NCBI GenBank assembly: GCA_030745885.1
Contig: JASLNR010000035.1
Span: forward strand, 1 to 10,438
DNA from: Candidatus Thalassarchaeaceae archaeon
GTDB taxonomy: Archaea > Thermoplasmatota > Poseidoniia > Poseidoniales > Thalassarchaeaceae
Direction of reading: 5' to 3'
Length of the DNA: 10,438 nucleotides
Under the pieces are notes generated by a model. The model worked only from the letters and a program-made list of their open reading frames with translations. It searched no databases and was not told where the DNA came from. Positions 1-6,441 of the stretch are shown here, in pieces; the stretch's first letter is position 1; each line of letters opens with the position of its first letter. Both the position numbers and the translations under genes were made by a program.

Positions 1-426
1 GTGGGATACTGCACCCTGTACGGGGACATGAACGGGGGTTACGCGCCACTAGGAGACCTCTACAAGACTCAGGTTTACGAGTTGGCGGAAGCGATAAATG
101 AAGATGCCAAGTCCTCGGGCAGACTCCTACCCATTACCGCATCAACGATAGCCAAGCCGCCCTCAGCAGAGCTCTCGCCCGACCAAGTTGACCAAGACAC
201 GCTTCCCCCATACGACATACTCGATGAGATTCTGAGGGCCCTCATAGAGGATGGTGCCTCGCCTGAAAGAGTCGTTTCGGCAGGTCATGATCAATCCACG
301 GTTTCATGGGTGGACGAGCACCTCGAAGCGAGCGAGCACAAGCGCTGGCAGATGCCTCCGGCTCCACGAGTGAGCGAGAGGGCTTTCGGGCAGGGCTGGC
401 GTCAGCCACTGGCTGTCAAGAGGTAG
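1..426 (+). CDS. nadE: NAD+ synthetase, C-terminal part (5' end outside window)
   Basis: NAD+ synthetase makes NAD+ from deamido-NAD+ (NaAD), ATP and ammonia or glutamine in the cytoplasm. The 141 visible residues match the C-terminal end of the synthetase domain. Near the left edge is GYCTLYGDMNGG, followed by the GDLYKTQVYELA helix. The substrate-binding loop KPPSAEL-SPDQ-DQD-LPPYD lies at about residues 52-72. The tail has HKRWQMPP and RAFGQGWRQP at residues 112-136. This kind of tail is familiar from long, glutamine-dependent (glutaminase-fused) NadE proteins, but the N-terminal half is not visible, so the nitrogen donor is inference. The GTG at base 1 is almost certainly an internal Val codon, because the fold would be cut in half if translation began there. 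The stop is TAG at 424-426. A 50-residue membrane protein gene starts 8 bases later. Confidence 0.93.
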   Translation: MGYCTLYGDMNGGYAPLGDLYKTQVYELAEAINEDAKSSGRLLPITASTIAKPPSAELSPDQVDQDTLPPYDILDEILRALIEDGASPERVVSAGHDQSTVSWVDEHLEASEHKRWQMPPAPRVSERAFGQGWRQPLAVKR

Positions 427-434
427 GTTATCAC

Positions 435-587
435 ATGGACGAGGATGCCGGCCCGCCCGAGCACTACAGAAAGAAGCGGGACCTCTACAGTGGAATGTTG
501 CTACAGTCGTTGTACTGGGCCCTTAGGAGTGCAATTGTGGTTGTGGTGGTGCTTGGTCTCCTAGCCATGTTCAGCCCCCTGCTTTGA
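435..587 (+). CDS. Small single-helix membrane protein (50 aa)
   Basis: No family is recognised. The 50-residue product has a short acidic/basic N-terminal part (DEDAGPPEHYRKKRD) and then one hydrophobic helix at about residues 26-49 (WALRSAIVVVVVLGLLAMF). Basic residues precede the helix, which suggests an N-in, C-out tail-anchored topology. The same frame is open further upstream, but that stretch overlaps nadE out of frame and reads as a shadow. ATG at 435 is preferred because it follows the nadE stop by 8 bases and has a GAGGT-like ribosome binding site at about 420-424, inside the end of nadE. It is probably co-transcribed with nadE. The gene ends 9 bases short of the stop of the convergent gene on the other strand. 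Confidence 0.6.
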   Translation: MDEDAGPPEHYRKKRDLYSGMLLQSLYWALRSAIVVVVVLGLLAMFSPLL

Positions 588-596
588 TACTCCCCC

Positions 597-1493
597 TCAT
601 TTCCTCTTGTCTTCGACTTTCTTCTTGTATGCCGCTGTAGAATCCGCTTCGGTCCACCCATCCAAGAAGAGCCCCCCGCCCTTGTGGACGCCACCCCTCA
701 CGTTCCCTTTCCGAGGTTTCCTGTCTTGATTGCGAGACAATAGGTGGCGGCTAAAGGACTTGGGGAGGCCATCCGCACCCCGTTCAGACTGGGAGAGTGA
801 GTATGCCCTCCATTCGGCTTTGGGTCCTGACTTCTTCACGGTGATAGGGTCCCCGTCATCCCCCATAGTCAAACCAAGAACAGCGCCCAAGGCCAATAGT
901 AGCAGTGAGCAGAACATGGAAGTATGGCCCGTTCTGAACCCCCCAATAATCATCTCAATCAGACCTGAGAGGAAGGGGTCAGGTTCCTCCTCGTGCTCCT
1001 CGACGAGTCTGACGAAATCGTCTGCCTCCAAGCTGTAGTTCCCCCTGCTGCACTGCGATTCTGACTCATTGACGGGATGATGGCAGATCTGCCCTACATA
1101 GACCATGGACTGATCGACTAGTTCGGCCCTCTCGAATCCTAACTCGCACAGTGGATTGAAGGTGTTGTTTGTGTGGCTGAAGTTGGAGGGCTTCTCTGCA
1201 CCTTCCGACCATACCAGCAATGTGAGATTCTGGCACGAGTCCCACATCCCGTTCCCGTCGAGATCGACGTAATCGCCGAAGACGTAGGCCGCCCAACCAA
1301 GATTTTCGGTGCCCAATGAGTCATCGAAGAACAAAGTCCCGTTGACTCCGCTAAATGCAAATGTGGGGGATGAATCATCCGAATCACTGGATTCGCCGAT
1401 AGGCAACTCAGTTCCAGTGATGATGACCAAGACACTAACAAATAACACGACCGTGCCGATTGCCGCAGTCAGGTTCGCTATCGGATGCACCAC
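597..1493 (-). CDS. Two-helix membrane protein with sequon-rich ectodomain, unknown function
   Basis: The function is not recognised. The 298-residue protein has a membrane helix at about 10-28 and a second at about 192-209. Between them is an acidic ectodomain with four Cys (87, 116, 137, 148), enough for two disulfides, and a calcium-loop-like DLDGNGMWD at 77-85 (Asp77, Asp79, Asn81, Asp85). It also has six N-x-S/T sequons (Asn51, 89, 104, 109, 142, 152), consistent with archaeal N-glycosylation. After helix 2 comes a basic, low-complexity cytoplasmic tail of about 85 residues ending in a Lys/Arg-rich stretch. The start is GTG at 1493. An in-frame TAG lies three codons upstream, so it cannot be much longer. 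The GTG one codon later (1490) is better spaced (5 bases) from the GGGAG at 1496-1500 and is an equally good start. It is likely the last gene of a minus-strand run with its two upstream neighbours. Confidence 0.75.
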   Translation of the reverse strand: MVHPIANLTAAIGTVVLFVSVLVIITGTELPIGESSDSDDSSPTFAFSGVNGTLFFDDSLGTENLGWAAYVFGDYVDLDGNGMWDSCQNLTLLVWSEGAEKPSNFSHTNNTFNPLCELGFERAELVDQSMVYVGQICHHPVNESESQCSRGNYSLEADDFVRLVEEHEEEPDPFLSGLIEMIIGGFRTGHTSMFCSLLLLALGAVLGLTMGDDGDPITVKKSGPKAEWRAYSLSQSERGADGLPKSFSRHLLSRNQDRKPRKGNVRGGVHKGGGLFLDGWTEADSTAAYKKKVEDKRK

Positions 1494-1560
1494 GACTCCC
1501 TATCAGCCGCACGGGGTCTATGCTCAAGGGCATTACGTTGGGAGGCTATCCTTCGGCCCC

Positions 1561-2013
1561 CTACTGGAAGGCGATTGCGTAAGCCGCTACCAACATCACC
1601 AGAATCCACAGCTTCGCCATTCGTTTGCGTCGTCGCGGCGAGTTGCCTGAGAGCGTGACCCTGAACAGAGTTAGAGTCGAGACCATTCCAAAACCAAAGG
1701 TAACCACAAGTGCGTTCGAACCCATTGCCCAATGGAATCCTTCGTCGGTCGCGGAGGATGTCGAGCTGCCTTCCTCATCCAGTGGGCCTCCCTCGCCAGC
1801 ACCGTCCTCGACAGCGTTCACCCCTAGGAAGAGCAGGGCTAGGGCGACCAAGCTAGTTACCTGCCCGATTAGCAAGAAGGAGGAGGAGGCATCTCCCCGC
1901 CCCCCACGCCACTTGTGAATCGGGGCTCGTTTGGATTTGGTACGTTCGTCCCCTTTCTTTCGATAGGAGGAGTCGTCGCGGTTAGACCAGCGTGACCTTG
2001 GGGACGTCCCCAT
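1561..2013 (-). CDS. Three-helix membrane protein, unknown function
   Basis: No family is recognised. The 150-residue product starts with a strongly basic, polar segment of about 42 residues rich in Arg, Lys and Ser. Helices follow at about 44-66, 97-118 and 133-149. The loop between helices 1 and 2 (67-96) is acidic and Gly/Ser-rich. The loop between helices 2 and 3 holds the basic cluster RRRKR at 127-131. By the positive-inside rule this gives N-in, acidic loop outside, C-terminus outside. ATG at 2013 is the only good start near the N-terminus. There is no clear Shine-Dalgarno sequence, but an AATTAAG element lies about 25 bases upstream, which would suit a leaderless transcript. The gene lies 67 bases upstream of the two-helix protein gene and 58 bases downstream of the PH-domain gene, all on the same strand. 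Confidence 0.65.
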   Translation of the reverse strand: MGTSPRSRWSNRDDSSYRKKGDERTKSKRAPIHKWRGGRGDASSSFLLIGQVTSLVALALLFLGVNAVEDGAGEGGPLDEEGSSTSSATDEGFHWAMGSNALVVTFGFGMVSTLTLFRVTLSGNSPRRRKRMAKLWILVMLVAAYAIAFQ

Positions 2014-2071
2014 GGACTGGAAAGTAAGACTGTGCTTAATTGGCTTGCGCGTGGTGGCTTCAGAGGTATTC

Positions 2072-2605
2072 TCACTCTTCGGATGAGGTTCCCTCGATTC
2101 GCCTTAGGATATCCCTGATCTCGACCAGCACGTTCTCGGAGGATGAGGTTTGGGTTTGCATTGAGGTCGCTTCGACGCCCTTGTGCGCGATTCCATCACG
2201 CTGCCTGAGGACGAGGTCACGGAAGCCGAGGGCGTCGGAGACTCCGGTTAGCGAGGCGCTTCCGCCACCACCACTGCCTCCTGCGGTCTCGATTGTTAGG
2301 TGGCAGAGGCCCATAGCGCTGAGAATCGGGCCCTCGATTACAGCCATGTCGGTGATCTTGTCGAGAGGGATGTTCTGCTGCTTCTTGAACAGCCATCCCT
2401 TGCGGACGTTTAGGGAGCGGTCCGTCAGGTCCATCCCGAGGTTCTCGTACTGTTTCTTATGGACAAAGTACCCGATAATAACCCACACGGGAATCAATAA
2501 GACTCCGACCATAGTGACTAGAAGCATGAAATTGGCCATCAACCACCAGTAGATAATCAGCCTCCTGTCGAACTGTGCAGAAGCGAGCATCCTGTGCTCA
2601 CCCAT
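2072..2605 (-). CDS. Membrane-anchored bacterial PH-domain protein (bPH2/YdbS-like)
   Basis: The 177-residue protein has an N-terminal hydrophobic region at about 18-48 (WWLMANFMLLV and PVWVIIGYFV), probably a hairpin of two helices or one long helix. A PH-like domain of the bPH2/DUF304 (YdbS-like) type follows. The diagnostic run is at 55-108: LGMDLTDRSLNVRKGW, then NIPLDKITDMAVIEGP, then the MGLCHLTIETAG strand. A Gly/Ser loop (109-116) precedes GVSDALGFRDLVLRQRD. The C-terminal 25 residues look like a charged amphipathic helix. The precise role of this family is unsettled; in other organisms members are membrane-associated and often paired. ATG at 2605 has an in-frame TAA two codons upstream, so the start can only be here or at Met6. 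The gene is divergent from the three-helix gene starting at 2640, with 34 bases between them. Confidence 0.85.
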   Translation of the reverse strand: MGEHRMLASAQFDRRLIIYWWLMANFMLLVTMVGVLLIPVWVIIGYFVHKKQYENLGMDLTDRSLNVRKGWLFKKQQNIPLDKITDMAVIEGPILSAMGLCHLTIETAGGSGGGGSASLTGVSDALGFRDLVLRQRDGIAHKGVEATSMQTQTSSSENVLVEIRDILRRIEGTSSEE

Positions 2606-2639
2606 AGTTTACCGGCTATTCCCAACTACTTGAGGATGA

Positions 2640-3017
2640 TTGGAGTGGGAGAACATACTCAAGTCCCGGCACCCACGGACAATCGTGGATTACGTAGGGA
2701 TGTTGCAGACGGCTTCCCTGAGCCTTTGCAGCCTCGCTGTGGTTCTCTGGATGTCCATAGGGACACTCTCGCGCACGACCGAGCGCGAGACGCTGGCCCA
2801 GCGTACCATCGCTGCCATGTGCCTCGCATCTGCTGTGTTGCTATTCGCTCTACACCACGCTGGCGGGGAGCTCTGGGGTTCGAGGAACGTCGCTAGACTC
2901 TTCGCTGTCGTCGCGGTAATCGTGGCTCTCGCCTCGATGATGAACATCAAGGGCAAGGACGTCCAAGGGGAGTCGAATCCCCATTCAATCATGAGGAGCC
3001 GTCGAGAGGAGGAATGA
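2640..3017 (+). CDS. Small three-helix membrane protein, unknown function
   Basis: No family is recognised. The 125-residue product has hydrophobic segments at about 19-42 (VGMLQTASLSLCSLAVVLW), 57-72 (IAAMCLASAVLLFALH) and 85-101 (ARLFAVVAVIVALASMM). Its hydrophilic C-terminal tail is rich in Arg and Glu. The start is uncertain. TTG at 2640 has a GAGG four bases upstream (2632-2635). GTG at 2685 and ATG at 2700 are in-frame alternatives that would shorten the N-terminus by 15-20 residues without losing the first helix. An ATG at 2636 belongs to a different frame. The gene is divergent from the PH-domain gene, and its stop lies 2 bases from the stop of the convergent NifU-like gene. Confidence 0.6.
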   Translation: MEWENILKSRHPRTIVDYVGMLQTASLSLCSLAVVLWMSIGTLSRTTERETLAQRTIAAMCLASAVLLFALHHAGGELWGSRNVARLFAVVAVIVALASMMNIKGKDVQGESNPHSIMRSRREEE

Positions 3018-3019
3018 GG

Positions 3020-3295
3020 CTACCCCGCGTTCAACTTGTCATCGATGAAGGAGCGCATGTAAGCCGGAAGCTCCCCGTTAACGAATACGACGTCCTCGAC
3101 CTCATCCAGCATCATCAATGAGTAGTAGATCTGCATCGCAGTCATCGGGGTGGCGCTGCAGCCCGTACAGCCGCCCTCGAGGGAGATCATGACCACCCCG
3201 TCGGCAGTGTCTACTACGTTGACTACCCCGTCATGAGCATCCAATACCACTTGGACGGGCCCCACCGAGTCCAGGATTAGTTGCTTATCGACCAC
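3020..3295 (-). CDS. NifU-like (Nfu-type) Fe-S scaffold/carrier protein
   Basis: The protein is 91 residues, the size of a stand-alone NifU C-terminal domain. Such proteins carry or assemble Fe-S clusters and pass them to apo-proteins in the cytoplasm. The family signature is plain: a Gly/Asp/Val strand pair (DAHDGVVNVVDTADGVVMISLEGG), then the cluster-ligating CTGC (Cys43, Cys46), then an amphipathic helix and the VEDVVFV strand. The first part corresponds to the usual 'GGDV.lVdv..g.V.v.l.G.C.gC' pattern. The GTG start at 3295 is supported by a GGTGA ribosome binding site 4 bases upstream (3300-3304 on the complement). The gene is transcribed away from the glutamine amidotransferase gene across a 62-base shared control region. 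It could equally be called a NifU domain-containing protein, since the physiological target is unknown. Confidence 0.9.
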   Translation of the reverse strand: MVDKQLILDSVGPVQVVLDAHDGVVNVVDTADGVVMISLEGGCTGCSATPMTAMQIYYSLMMLDEVEDVVFVNGELPAYMRSFIDDKLNAG

Positions 3296-3299
3296 AGGG

Positions 3300-3304
3300 T
3301 CACC
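3300..3304 (-). promoter_or_regulatory. Ribosome binding site GGTGA of the NifU-like gene
   Basis: On the minus strand the bases read GGTGA, with 4 bases to the GTG start at 3295. This matches the archaeal anti-Shine-Dalgarno complement and fixes a GTG start. Confidence 0.6.
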
Positions 3305-3310
3305 TTCGCA

Positions 3311-3324
3311 CCGCTCTTGAGCGG
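3311..3324. promoter_or_regulatory. Perfect dyad CCGCTC-TT-GAGCGG, candidate operator
   Basis: A perfect 6-base inverted repeat with a 2-base centre lies in the 62-base region between the divergent NifU-like and amidotransferase genes. The 2-base spacer is too short for a stable RNA hairpin loop but fits a dimeric regulator binding DNA. It lies between the shared TATA-like element and the NifU-like start, about where that gene's transcript would begin, a typical place for repression. No regulator gene is visible, so the function is inference. Confidence 0.35.
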
Positions 3325-3329
3325 GGGGC

Positions 3330-3338
3330 TTTCAAACA
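3330..3338. promoter_or_regulatory. TATA-like element shared by divergent promoters
   Basis: TTTCAAA (TTTGAAA on the other strand) is the most AT-rich block in the divergent region. It lies about 25 bases before the amidotransferase ATG at 3358, suiting leaderless initiation. It lies about 38 bases before the NifU-like GTG, which leaves a short leader carrying GGTGA. The match to an archaeal TATA box is weak, so confidence is low. Confidence 0.3.
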
Positions 3339-3357
3339 CTTGCCCTCTCGGAGCGTC

Positions 3358-4257
3358 ATGGGAGCCGGAACCCGGGTTCTTCTCATCGACCTGCTGGTCG
3401 AGCGCTCGGAATTCGGGCATGGGGGGAATCAGGAGATTGTGCGCCCCATTGCTGACTCGGGGAGTGTTGAGGTGCTGCTGGTGACTCCGCAGATGCAGTC
3501 CGAGGAAGCGGGTCGGCGTGCCCAGGAGGCTGGCGAGGTCGCTATCACAGAGGAGGATGTCCCCCACTGGGACGATGACTTCGGATTCTGGGCCGAATGC
3601 GTAGTCGAAATGGGCGGCAACAGGGTCACGTTCAGACGAATAGCCATGCCCCTGCACGGCGAAGATTCACCGACTGCAGAGTGGTTGGGCAGTATTGCAC
3701 CCGATGCGGTCATCTGCTCCGGGTCACGTCGAAACGTCTCGATCTGGGAAGACTGGATGGATTGCGGCGCCGCCTTATTGAGATCCGCTATCTCAATAGG
3801 AATTCCCACTCTGGGAATCTGCTTCGGCCACCAACTCCTCTGCAAGGCGCTTGGGGCAACCGTAGAAAGGGCCGACTCGCTATCCAACGGTGTCTGGGAT
3901 CTGGATCTGACTGAAGAGGGCGATTCAGACGAGCTCTTCGCCTCGAGGCGGTCGGGTGGGGAGGGCTCACCAGTCGTCCTCTTCACACACAGAGACCATG
4001 TGATGTCGGTGCCTGAGTGTTGCACTCTGCTAGGTAGCACGGAACACAATGGCGTCACAGCCGTGAGAGTCAACAGCGAAGATGGCGTCTCTTTGCCGGC
4101 TTGGGGCGTCCAGTTCCATCCCGAGGCTGCCAAGGCTCGTATAGAGCGCGCCTTCGAGTGGGGACACATCACTCGCGAGGAGCTTGTGTCGTTCCAGCGA
4201 GAACATGACGGAGCTGGCATTCTCGAATCCTTCGCGGCTGTGATCACGGGCCACTAA
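3358..4257 (+). CDS. Stand-alone class I glutamine amidotransferase-like protein
   Basis: Class I glutamine amidotransferases hydrolyse glutamine and release ammonia for a partner reaction. Counting from ATG at 3358 (299 residues), the nucleophile elbow is GICFGHQ at 153-159 (Cys155). The His and Glu of the triad are in GVQFHPEA (His254, Glu256). SGSRRN at 121-126 sits where the oxyanion loop is expected. The triad is therefore intact. No synthetase or acceptor domain follows, so it resembles the GMP-synthase-amidotransferase-like stand-alone family, whose partners and substrates are mostly unknown; it is not assigned as guaA. Between the first strand (RVLLID, 6-11) and the next recognisable core strand (VTFRRIAM, 90-97) is an acidic insertion of about 75 residues. 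TTG at 3340 would add six residues, but ATG 3358 fits the TATA-like element better. No clear ribosome binding site is present. Confidence 0.85.
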   Translation: MGAGTRVLLIDLLVERSEFGHGGNQEIVRPIADSGSVEVLLVTPQMQSEEAGRRAQEAGEVAITEEDVPHWDDDFGFWAECVVEMGGNRVTFRRIAMPLHGEDSPTAEWLGSIAPDAVICSGSRRNVSIWEDWMDCGAALLRSAISIGIPTLGICFGHQLLCKALGATVERADSLSNGVWDLDLTEEGDSDELFASRRSGGEGSPVVLFTHRDHVMSVPECCTLLGSTEHNGVTAVRVNSEDGVSLPAWGVQFHPEAAKARIERAFEWGHITREELVSFQREHDGAGILESFAAVITGH

Positions 4258-4293
4258 GTGATTACCCGAAACCTCCGAAAATGGTGGATTTGG

Positions 4294-4302
4294 ATTAAAT
4301 AC
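4294..4302 (+). promoter_or_regulatory. TATA-like box of the pyrophosphatase gene
   Basis: ATTAAATAC is a good archaeal TATA-box match in an otherwise GC-rich 80-base intergenic region. A purine-rich CCGAAAATGG lies upstream. Initiation 22-27 bases downstream would start the RNA near 4320-4325 and leave a short leader that contains the ribosome binding site. Confidence 0.5.
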
Positions 4303-4327
4303 GTAACTCGGGTCGCCGGGGCGACGC

Positions 4328-4335
4328 AGGTGAGG
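4328..4335 (+). promoter_or_regulatory. Strong ribosome binding site of the pyrophosphatase gene
   Basis: AGGTGAGG lies just before ATG 4338. Its GGTGA core has 4 bases to the start codon. It is the best Shine-Dalgarno sequence in the window and fixes the start. Confidence 0.65.
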
Positions 4336-4337
4336 AC

Positions 4338-6392
4338 ATGATTGAGAACATACCGGAAATCGCAGCTGCAACTGCAGTCCTAGGACTTGCAATCGCTGTG
4401 CTGCTCTACACTCAGATAGAGAAATTGAAGATTGACAATCCCACTGTAGCTGACATCACCCAGCAGATCAGGGACGGGGCGATGGCATTCTTGTTCGCTG
4501 AATACCGATACCTAGCCGTCTTCATCGTTGTCGTAGCAGGGTTGCTCTTCTTGAACCCCGATACGGGCAATCAGACCGTGCTCGCCTTCCTGGCTGGCGC
4601 TGCCGCTTCCGTGGCAGCTGGCTTCAGCGGGATGCGAGCAGCCACAAGCGCCAACGGCCGCACGGCCATGGCTGCAGCATCGGGCGGGCAGCCAGCCGCC
4701 CTAGAGGTCTCCTACAACGGAGGCGCGGTGATGGGTCTCTCGGTCGGTGGCCTCGGGCTGCTTGGCATCTCGTTGATGGCCATGTGGCTTGGAACCGGCC
4801 CCGAGGTTCAGAACATCGCTGGATTCGGCATGGGGGCCTCCTCTATCGCGCTGTTCGCCCGCGTGGGCGGTGGCATCTACACCAAGGCCGCTGACGTCGG
4901 CGCCGACCTCGTCGGCAAGGTCGAGGCGGGGATCCCTGAGGACGACCCGCGCAACCCCGGCGTCATCGCCGACAACGTGGGTGACAACGTTGGGGACGTC
5001 GCTGGGATGGGCGCCGACATCTTCGAGTCCTTCGTAGGCTCAATCATCGCTGCCATGGTTATCGCCGAGGCCTCGGGGATGCACTCCGATTACATCACCC
5101 TCCCGATCTTCCTCGGGCTAGTGGGATACGCCGCTTCGATCGTCGGCGTATTCAGCATGAAGGTGTTCAAGGGGGGCGATGCCGCTGCGGCACTGCGAAA
5201 CACGACTTTCATCGGCGCAGCCCTCTTTTGGGCCGCCGGCTGGTTCGGCATAGGCTACCTGGAGCTTGAGACAGGCACAGACCCAATGCAGGCAGTGATT
5301 GCCGGCTCGATCGTCGGGATCCTCATCGGTCTCGTGACCGAGTTCTACACCGGGATAGAGCCCGTCTTCGGGATTCCCGTGAAGGCCATTCCCCACATCG
5401 GAAAGATGTCCAAGACTGGCCCTGCCACCAACGCCATCGCAGGCCTCTCGGTTGGCATGATGTCCACTTTCATACCGATTCTCCTCATCGCGGGCGGCAT
5501 CTTCGTTGCCAACGAAGTGATGGATGACGGAAGTGCTATGGCCGCTGATCTGGGACTCTATGGAATCGCCATGGCCGCGATGGGGATGCTCGCGACCGTG
5601 GGAGTCACCATGACCGTAGACGCCTATGGGCCAGTCGCCGACAACGCGGGCGGCATCTCCGAGATGAGCGAGCTAGGCCCTGATGTCAGAGAGATTACAG
5701 ACAGCCTCGACAGCATCGGCAACACCACTGCTGCCATCGGCAAGGGCTTCGCGATAGGCAGCGCAGCGCTCACCGCGCTCGCGCTCTTCGCCGCCTTCGG
5801 CACCGCGGCCCAACTCGAGGCCTCGGACCTAACCCTCACAGACCCGATGGTCGTCGTTGGGCTACTAATCGGTGGCTCGCTGCCATTCGTGGTCGCTGCC
5901 ATGACCATGACCTCGGTCGGGAAGGCAGCCGGTGACATGGTGATCGAGATCCGTCGGCAGTTTCGGGAGATTGAGGGCCTGCTAGAAGGCAGGGAAGGGG
6001 TCAAGCCCGATTCCATGACCTGCATAGACATCTCCACACAGGCTGCCCTGCGCGAGATGGTGATGCCCGGATTGACTGCGGTCTCGGCTCCCGTGGTCGT
6101 CGGATACGCCCTCGGTCCTGCCGCCCTCGGCGGCCTGTTGGCGGGCGCGCTGGTGACGGGTGTGCTGATGGCCCTCTTCATGGCCAACGCTGGCGGTGCG
6201 TGGGACAACGCGAAGAAGGCCATCGAGCAAGGGCACATCGAAGGCGCTGCGAAGGGGGACCCCTCTCACGACGCCGCTGTCATTGGCGACACCATAGGGG
6301 ACCCGTTCAAGGACACTAGCGGGCCATCGCTGAACATCCTGATCAAGCTGATGTCGATCGTCTCGGTCGTCATCGCACCCGGACTTATCTGA
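4338..6392 (+). CDS. hppA: Membrane-bound ion-pumping pyrophosphatase, K+-dependent type
   Basis: This polytopic membrane enzyme hydrolyses cytoplasmic pyrophosphate and pumps H+ and/or Na+ outward. The 684-residue length is normal for the family, and about 16 hydrophobic helices can be traced. Catalytic motifs are all present: DVGADLVGK at 186-194 with Glu196, [19 protein letters not shown] at 202-220, [12 protein letters not shown] at 428-439, and [15 protein letters not shown] at 650-664. The [10 protein letters not shown] stretch at 461-470 has Ala465 and Gly468, where K+-independent enzymes have Lys and Thr, so it belongs to the K+-dependent group. Glu230 lies three residues after Asp227 in helix 6, as in many bacterial and Na+-pumping enzymes and unlike the plant-type arrangement. 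Whether it pumps Na+ or H+ cannot be settled here. It has its own TATA-like box and GGTGA site. A lipoprotein gene starts 49 bases after it. Codon use is GC-rich, with ATC and GTC favoured. Confidence 0.97.
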   Translation: MIENIPEIAAATAVLGLAIAVLLYTQIEKLKIDNPTVADITQQIRDGAMAFLFAEYRYLAVFIVVVAGLLFLNPDTGNQTVLAFLAGAAASVAAGFSGMRAATSANGRTAMAAASGGQPAALEVSYNGGAVMGLSVGGLGLLGISLMAMWLGTGPEVQNIAGFGMGASSIALFARVGGGIYTKAADVGADLVGKVEAGIPEDDPRNPGVIADNVGDNVGDVAGMGADIFESFVGSIIAAMVIAEASGMHSDYITLPIFLGLVGYAASIVGVFSMKVFKGGDAAAALRNTTFIGAALFWAAGWFGIGYLELETGTDPMQAVIAGSIVGILIGLVTEFYTGIEPVFGIPVKAIPHIGKMSKTGPATNAIAGLSVGMMSTFIPILLIAGGIFVANEVMDDGSAMAADLGLYGIAMAAMGMLATVGVTMTVDAYGPVADNAGGISEMSELGPDVREITDSLDSIGNTTAAIGKGFAIGSAALTALALFAAFGTAAQLEASDLTLTDPMVVVGLLIGGSLPFVVAAMTMTSVGKAAGDMVIEIRRQFREIEGLLEGREGVKPDSMTCIDISTQAALREMVMPGLTAVSAPVVVGYALGPAALGGLLAGALVTGVLMALFMANAGGAWDNAKKAIEQGHIEGAAKGDPSHDAAVIGDTIGDPFKDTSGPSLNILIKLMSIVSVVIAPGLI

Positions 6393-6414
6393 GTACTCCG
6401 AGTAGCGTCAGACT

Positions 6415-6424
6415 CTTGGCCAAG
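6415..6424. repeat. 10-base palindrome between hppA and the lipoprotein gene
   Basis: CTTGGCCAAG is a perfect palindrome within the 49-base gap after hppA, 17 bases before the lipoprotein ATG. A 10-base palindrome can occur by chance; it is listed only as a possible regulatory or stem site. Confidence 0.15.
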
Positions 6425-6441
6425 GCTGAGGACGGGGTATC

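Noticed and set aside
306..434. Longer upstream start for the 50-aa membrane protein
   Set aside because: It would overlap the conserved C-terminus of nadE out of frame by about 120 bases, and the added residues are an Arg/Ala/Gly-rich shadow.
2040..2552. Plus-strand frame of 170 codons over the PH-domain gene
   Set aside because: The minus strand has a recognisable PH-like domain; the plus translation has no domain, and no ribosome binding site was seen.
3429..4247. Long open frame (272 codons) antisense to the amidotransferase
   Set aside because: Its translation is Ser/Pro/Arg-rich low complexity with no fold, and the plus strand here encodes an intact catalytic triad. It is a GC-driven shadow frame.
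5624..6238. Open frame of 204 codons antisense to the pyrophosphatase gene
   Set aside because: It covers highly conserved catalytic motifs on the other strand, and its own translation is Pro/Ser/Ala low complexity.
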